NCBI RefSeq assembly: GCF_900113245.1
Contig: NZ_FOOQ01000001.1
Span: 620,001-684,000, forward strand
Reading direction: 5' to 3'
DNA length: 64,000 nt
Origin: Halopelagius inordinatus
GTDB lineage: Archaea > Halobacteriota > Halobacteria > Halobacteriales > Haloferacaceae
Shown here: one piece after another, positions 60,504 through 64,000 of the stretch
Position numbering within the stretch: position 1 is the stretch's first letter
Layout: every line of letters begins with the position of its first letter
Notes under the pieces: generated by a model
Seen by the model: only the letters and a program-made list of their open reading frames with translations
What the model was told of the DNA's origin: nothing
Database searches by the model: none
Position numbers and translations under genes: made by a program

Positions 60504-62351
60504 CTAGTCGTCGAGTCTCGCCGCCCCGTCGGGGGACTCTCTGACGTCGCGCGTCTCTTCGACGGCCGTCGTCAGAGAGACGTTCAGTCCGATCATCGAG
60601 GCGTACCCGCCGACGAGGGTGACGATGTTCTTCAACGCGTGGTCCAACACCGCCGCGCCGATGGCGATGGATGGTCCCACGTCGGTCAGGCCGATGACGA
60701 GCAGGGTGAACGCGCCCTCGTAGAGGCCGACGCCGCCCGGCGAGAGGGGAAGCACCTTCGCGAGGTTGCCGACGCTGACGGCGAAGAAGCCGACTGCGAG
60801 GAGTTCGACGAGTCCGAGTCCGGGGTCGAACGCCGCGAGGATGATGACCGCCGTGATGACGTCGAGCGTCCAGATGACGACGCTCGACAGGCCCACGCGG
60901 GCGAACCCGCGTCGCGTCCCGGCGACGGTCTGTAAGTCGCTCGCGAACCGTTCGACGACGCCCGCGACGTACTCCGCGTAGGAGTCGGAACTCGCCCGGC
61001 GGACGAGTGCGCCCGCGAAGTTGCTGTCGGACCGCGCGGTGAAGGCGATGACGGCGACGGCGACGACGGCGGCCAGACCGACGAGTGTCGCGACGACGAC
61101 GGCGACCTGTCCGGCCTCCTCCGCGCCGACGAGTGTCTCCGCGAGTTCCGCCGTCTGCCCGGTGACGGTGTACCCGACGAGGACGATACCTGCGAGTCCC
61201 GCGATGGTGAGGAGGTCGAAGACGCGTTCGGCCGCGAGCGAGGCGAATCCCGTCGGATAGGGGATTCCCCGCCGCGCTTTCACCACGTACGCGCGGATGA
61301 GGTCACCCGCCCGCGCGGGGAAGACGAGGTTCCCGGTTTGGCTGACGAACACCGCGCCGGTGAGAAAGCCCGCCTTCTCCCGGTAGCCCAACTCTTCGAG
61401 GATGTCGCGGTAGCGGATTCCGCGGACCGGCCACGAGAGGAGGTAGACGACGGTGGCGACGGCGACGAACGCCGCGTCGGCCTGTCGCACCTCCGAGACG
61501 ACGGCCCCGAAGTCGATGTACTGCGTCATGAGGAGCATCGCGACGACGGTGAGAACCGCACCGGCGACCAACGCGACGCGGCGCGTGATGCGGGGGCGAA
61601 CCGCCAGTTGCCACCACGTGCGGAGTATCTGGCTCCCCATCCCGAACACGTCCCGGACTAAATCGACCTTCGTGTCGCCTTTCGGCGTCCAGTCCACGGC
61701 GAACTCCTCGACCGCGAACCCCTCGCGTTGGGCGCGGACGAGCATCTCGGTGTCCCAAAACCAGTGTTCGTCTTCCACGTCGTCGCGGAGCGTCTCGAAC
61801 ACCTCGCGGGAGAACGCCTTGAACCCGCACTGGTGGTCTCGGAGGTCCGACCGGAGGAACGTGCGCACGAGGCCGTTGTACGCGCGACTCGGAACGCCGC
61901 GCTTTGCGGGTCGCGACGCCACGTTCTCGGGCATCCACCGCGACCCGGTGGCAACGTCGCAGTCGCCGGACCGGACCCGTTCGACCAGTTCTTCGAGATG
62001 TCGCATGTCCGTCGCGAGGTCGGTGTCGAAGTAGACGAGCACGTCGCCCGTCGCCGCCGCGAAGGCGTGTTCGAGTGCCCCGCCGCGACCCAGTCGTTCG
62101 TCGCTGTGGAAGTGCCGGACGCGGGCGTCCTCGTCGGCCATTCGCTCTGCAATTTCGGGCGTTCGGTCCGAACAGCCGTCTTCGGCGACGATGACCTCGA
62201 ACGCGTCGGCGGGGAGGAACCGAGAGAGCGCCGAAACTGTCGTCTCGACGGTCCGTTCGATAGTGTCCTCTTCGTTGTATGCAGGGAGGACGACGCTCAC
62301 CTCGGCGGTTACGGAAGCGTCGACCGCGTCCCCTGCGGTCGGACGACTCAT
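60504..62351 (-). CDS. aglD: AglD-type glycosyltransferase fused to flippase-like membrane domain
   Basis: Protein of 615 aa. The GT2 domain (about 17-235) has VSVVLPAYNEEDTIERTVE, VIVAEDGCSDRTPEIAER and the metal-binding YFDTDLATD (D109, D111). The C-terminal half, from about residue 265, contains multiple TM helices and a lysylphosphatidylglycerol synthase/flippase-like (UPF0104) region (VSQTGNLVFPARAGDLIRAYVVKAR and LPLSPGGVGLYEGAF). In Haloferax, AglD participates in late steps of S-layer N-glycosylation through a dolichol phosphate-linked sugar. The ATG at 62351 is supported by an aaaatac box on the minus strand 27 nt upstream; an open frame extends upstream without homology. Gene order relative to shikimate genes recalls Haloferax. 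Confidence 0.9.
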   Translation of the reverse strand: MSRPTAGDAVDASVTAEVSVVLPAYNEEDTIERTVETTVSALSRFLPADAFEVIVAEDGCSDRTPEIAERMADEDARVRHFHSDERLGRGGALEHAFAAATGDVLVYFDTDLATDMRHLEELVERVRSGDCDVATGSRWMPENVASRPAKRGVPSRAYNGLVRTFLRSDLRDHQCGFKAFSREVFETLRDDVEDEHWFWDTEMLVRAQREGFAVEEFAVDWTPKGDTKVDLVRDVFGMGSQILRTWWQLAVRPRITRRVALVAGAVLTVVAMLLMTQYIDFGAVVSEVRQADAAFVAVATVVYLLSWPVRGIRYRDILEELGYREKAGFLTGAVFVSQTGNLVFPARAGDLIRAYVVKARRGIPYPTGFASLAAERVFDLLTIAGLAGIVLVGYTVTGQTAELAETLVGAEEAGQVAVVVATLVGLAAVVAVAVIAFTARSDSNFAGALVRRASSDSYAEYVAGVVERFASDLQTVAGTRRGFARVGLSSVVIWTLDVITAVIILAAFDPGLGLVELLAVGFFAVSVGNLAKVLPLSPGGVGLYEGAFTLLVIGLTDVGPSIAIGAAVLDHALKNIVTLVGGYASMIGLNVSLTTAVEETRDVRESPDGAARLDD

Positions 62352-62375
62352 TGCTCTGTCATGGCCCTCCCGCGG

Positions 62376-62386
62376 GTATGTATTTT
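62376..62386 (-). promoter_or_regulatory. TATA-like element for aglD
   Basis: aaaatacatac on the minus strand is centred about 27 nt before the ATG at 62351 (leaderless). Confidence 0.45.
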
Positions 62387-62579
62387 CTGTCTTCGTATCC
62401 GGCGGATGAACCGGTGCACAAGCCCTGAATGTCTCGATTACGATACTGTTAGACGACCGTACCTGCTCCATACCGTCGTTCCCAACGTGGGGGTCGTCGG
62501 GGCCGAAGAATCGCACGACGGAGGCGTGTTAAGCACTCGTACCAAACCCCTCATACCCTCCTACCGTCTTGCGAGAAGT

Positions 62580-62822
62580 ATGAGCACCACCGCTTCTGCC
62601 CCGACGACCGACCTCAGCGACAAACAGCGACGTATCCTGCGGTACCTCGAAACGAACGCGCCGGAGCAGATGTACTTCAAATCCCGCCTCATCGCCGAGG
62701 ACCTCGGTCTGTCCGCGAAAGAGGTCGGCGCGAACATGCGAGCGCTTCTCTCCGACGAGTTCGACGTGACGGTCGAAAAGTGGGGCTACTCCTCGGGGAC
62801 GACGTGGAAAGTGACCGTCTAA
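62580..62822 (+). CDS. Small winged-helix protein (DUF7123-like)
   Basis: Protein of 80 aa. A compact winged helix: LSDKQRRILRYLETNAPEQ, KSRLIAEDLGLSAKEVGANMRALLSDE and the wing FDVTVEKWGYSSGTTWKVTV. A probable DNA-binding regulator resembling a haloarchaeal family recalled as DUF7123. A cctcatacc box centred 27 nt upstream supports the ATG at 62580. It is divergent from aglD (228-bp spacer), so it could regulate that gene, though nothing in the sequence proves it. Confidence 0.85.
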   Translation: MSTTASAPTTDLSDKQRRILRYLETNAPEQMYFKSRLIAEDLGLSAKEVGANMRALLSDEFDVTVEKWGYSSGTTWKVTV

Positions 62823-62937
62823 GCCCACATTAACTGACCGTACCACCGCGATACGGCGAACCGCGCTCCGCCGTCGCGGGAATTTCGTCGTTCGTCGCCT
62901 GTATATGCCAGCACCGTCGCTCTCGCGCGGACGCTCG

Positions 62938-62942
62938 TTTTT
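62938..62942. terminator. T-tract between convergent wHTH genes
   Basis: TTTTT lies in the 151-bp spacer between the DUF7123-like gene and the convergent regulator. It is 116 nt after the first stop, so its role is uncertain. Confidence 0.25.
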
Positions 62943-62973
62943 CGGATAATATCGGACGAAAGCGACGCCGCCG

Positions 62974-63600
62974 TCAGGGGTCGAACCGAATTATCTGTGC
63001 GGCGTCACCGGCGAACTCGGCGGCGTCGGGGCCGAACGAGTCCGCGTACCGGATGAGGAGGGTGATGAGCGTCTCGGGGCGACGCACGGCGTACCCGTTC
63101 TCGCGCGAGAGCAGACCGGCCTCGTCGAGTTCTCTCGCGTACGTGCTCACCGTCGCGCGCGACACGTCGAGGCGGTCTGCGAGGTCGGACCCCGTGGCGT
63201 CCGGGTCGCGGAGCAGTTCGATCACCATCCCGCGCGCCGTCGAACGACGCAGATAGCCGAGCGACGCCTGTTCGAACTCGCTGAACCGCCCGGTCGGGAA
63301 GAACCGTTTGTAGTCGCCGTCGCGCCGGGACTCGACGACGCCCTCTTCGAGGAGATGTCGCAGGTGATACTGCGTCTCACCGGTCCCTAGCTTCAGGTCG
63401 TCGCGAACTTTCGAGAAATGCGCACCCGGCGTCGCGGCCACGTATCCGACGATAGCGTCCCGCGCGTCGCTTCCGGATTCGGCCGGTTCGTCCCCACTTC
63501 CGTCGTCGTCTCCCAACCCGACGAGCGGCGTCGCGGCCCCGAACGCCGCGAACCGTCGCAGCGTGGCCCGTTTTTCTTCGTCCACCCCATTTTCTGCCAT
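62974..63600 (-). CDS. Tandem winged-helix transcriptional regulator
   Basis: Protein of 208 aa with two HTH modules. The first (ARDAIVGYVAATPGAHFSKVRDDLKLGTGETQYHLRHLLEEGVVES) is a MarR/ArsR-like winged helix. The second (ARGMVIELLRDPDATGSDLADRLDVSRATVSTYARELDEAGLLSRENGYAVRRPETLI) is a second wHTH. The N-terminus (KRATLRRFAAFGAATPLVGLGDDDGSGDEP) has a short hydrophobic patch but no clear TM helix. The C-terminal IRYADSFGPDAAEF region is typical of haloarchaeal regulators of this sort. Targets unknown. Confidence 0.88.
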   Translation of the reverse strand: MAENGVDEEKRATLRRFAAFGAATPLVGLGDDDGSGDEPAESGSDARDAIVGYVAATPGAHFSKVRDDLKLGTGETQYHLRHLLEEGVVESRRDGDYKRFFPTGRFSEFEQASLGYLRRSTARGMVIELLRDPDATGSDLADRLDVSRATVSTYARELDEAGLLSRENGYAVRRPETLITLLIRYADSFGPDAAEFAGDAAQIIRFDP

Positions 63601-63693
63601 CTGTACTACCTGGAGTAGGGACGGTCGGGTGCAAAAGCGCTTCGCTCCGGTCGTAGTGAGGCGTTAATACGTTCCATTTCGTGACTTTCAGCC

Positions 63694-64000
63694 TTATTCG
63701 AGCTCTCGTTCGACCTCCGTGTCTTCGTCGGAGTCGGGATTCGCCGCCGCGTCCGCCCCGTCGTCGACGACTTCGTCGGAGTCGCGGATGTCCGCTTTGT
63801 CCTCCGCGTCCGCCTCGGTGATTATCTCGTCGGCGCTCTTTATATCGGGGTCGGAGCCCTCCTTTATCGCTTGGGCCTCCTGTTCGAGTTCTTCGACGTC
63901 CATCTCGGCGGCTTGGTCTATCTGGCCGAGAATCTCTTCGATGTCGTCTAAGCCGATGAGCTCTCGGGTTTCGGCGTCGAAGTCGAGGCTGTCGAGACCG
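63694..64000 (-). CDS. Acidic protein, 5' end beyond the window
   Basis: Minus-strand frame open to the window edge; the last 101 codons are visible, and the product is C-terminal only. It reads GLDSLDFDAETRELIGLDDI, then EEILGQIDQAAEMDVEELEQEAQAIKEG, and an acidic tail of Asp/Glu repeats. It is helical and charged, with no recognised domain in the visible part. An internal ATG at 63903 would give a 69-aa protein, but the preceding residues continue the same style, so I treat it as partial. The function is not recognised. Confidence 0.6.
   Translation of the reverse strand, partial: GLDSLDFDAETRELIGLDDIEEILGQIDQAAEMDVEELEQEAQAIKEGSDPDIKSADEIITEADAEDKADIRDSDEVVDDGADAAANPDSDEDTEVERELE

Overview
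The window is a stretch of haloarchaeal main-chromosome DNA. The evidence is high GC with strong G/C third-position bias, very acidic proteins, TATA-like boxes about 27 nt upstream of start codons (leaderless transcripts), two TFB paralogues, a CetZ tubulin, a group II chaperonin, a membrane LonB protease, the archaeal early shikimate enzymes and an AglD-type glycosyltransferase. Gene content and order most resemble the Haloferax/Halogeometricum group (from memory, not searched). Genes are dense and mostly intact. I see no rRNA, tRNA, CRISPR array, insertion sequence or prophage.

Layout. 0-10 kb: a TFB lacking its zinc-ribbon cysteines, NreA repair factor, small haloarchaeal proteins, a DUF5788-PolX-Mut7-C operon and an AP-superfamily enzyme. 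10-21 kb: cetZ, divergent from a secretion/type IV pilus-like cluster (coiled-coil protein, TM-anchored protein, VirB11/GspE-type ATPase, GspF/TadC-like membrane protein, then four coupled single-TM exported proteins up to 1037 aa). This is the best candidate in the window for an under-described system. 21-39 kb: housekeeping and accessory genes, including an SDR protein, membrane DHH phosphoesterase, aldo/keto reductase, MFS carrier, glycosyltransferases, Nudix hydrolase, DoxX, Hsp20 coupled to a zinc-finger microprotein, a radical SAM enzyme, TRAM protein, metallo-beta-lactamase fold enzyme, HTH regulators, F420-type flavoprotein, methyltransferase and metal-dependent hydrolase-like protein. 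39-47 kb: HalOD1, thermosome subunit, GNAT, SAM hydrolase, NadM, LonB and a CPBP protease. 47-50 kb: a wHTH-multi-PAS histidine kinase, a small membrane protein and an Ogt-like protein without its cysteine. 50-58 kb: trpCBA with the archaeal shikimate genes, which together supply and use chorismate. 58-64 kb: a canonical TFB, BtuF-like protein, DUF84 phosphatase, AglD, two wHTH proteins and a truncated acidic protein at the edge.

Start sites were chosen mainly by placing a TATA-like element about 27 nt upstream, and by ATGA/TGATG overlaps inside operons. Family numbers (DUFxxxx) are recalled from sequence resemblance and were not verified by search. Two spacers between convergent genes (33.6 kb and 60.3 kb) share an unusual architecture of nested palindromes flanked by poly-T/poly-A arms. 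A 749-bp gap (54.4-55.1 kb) has no credible gene.
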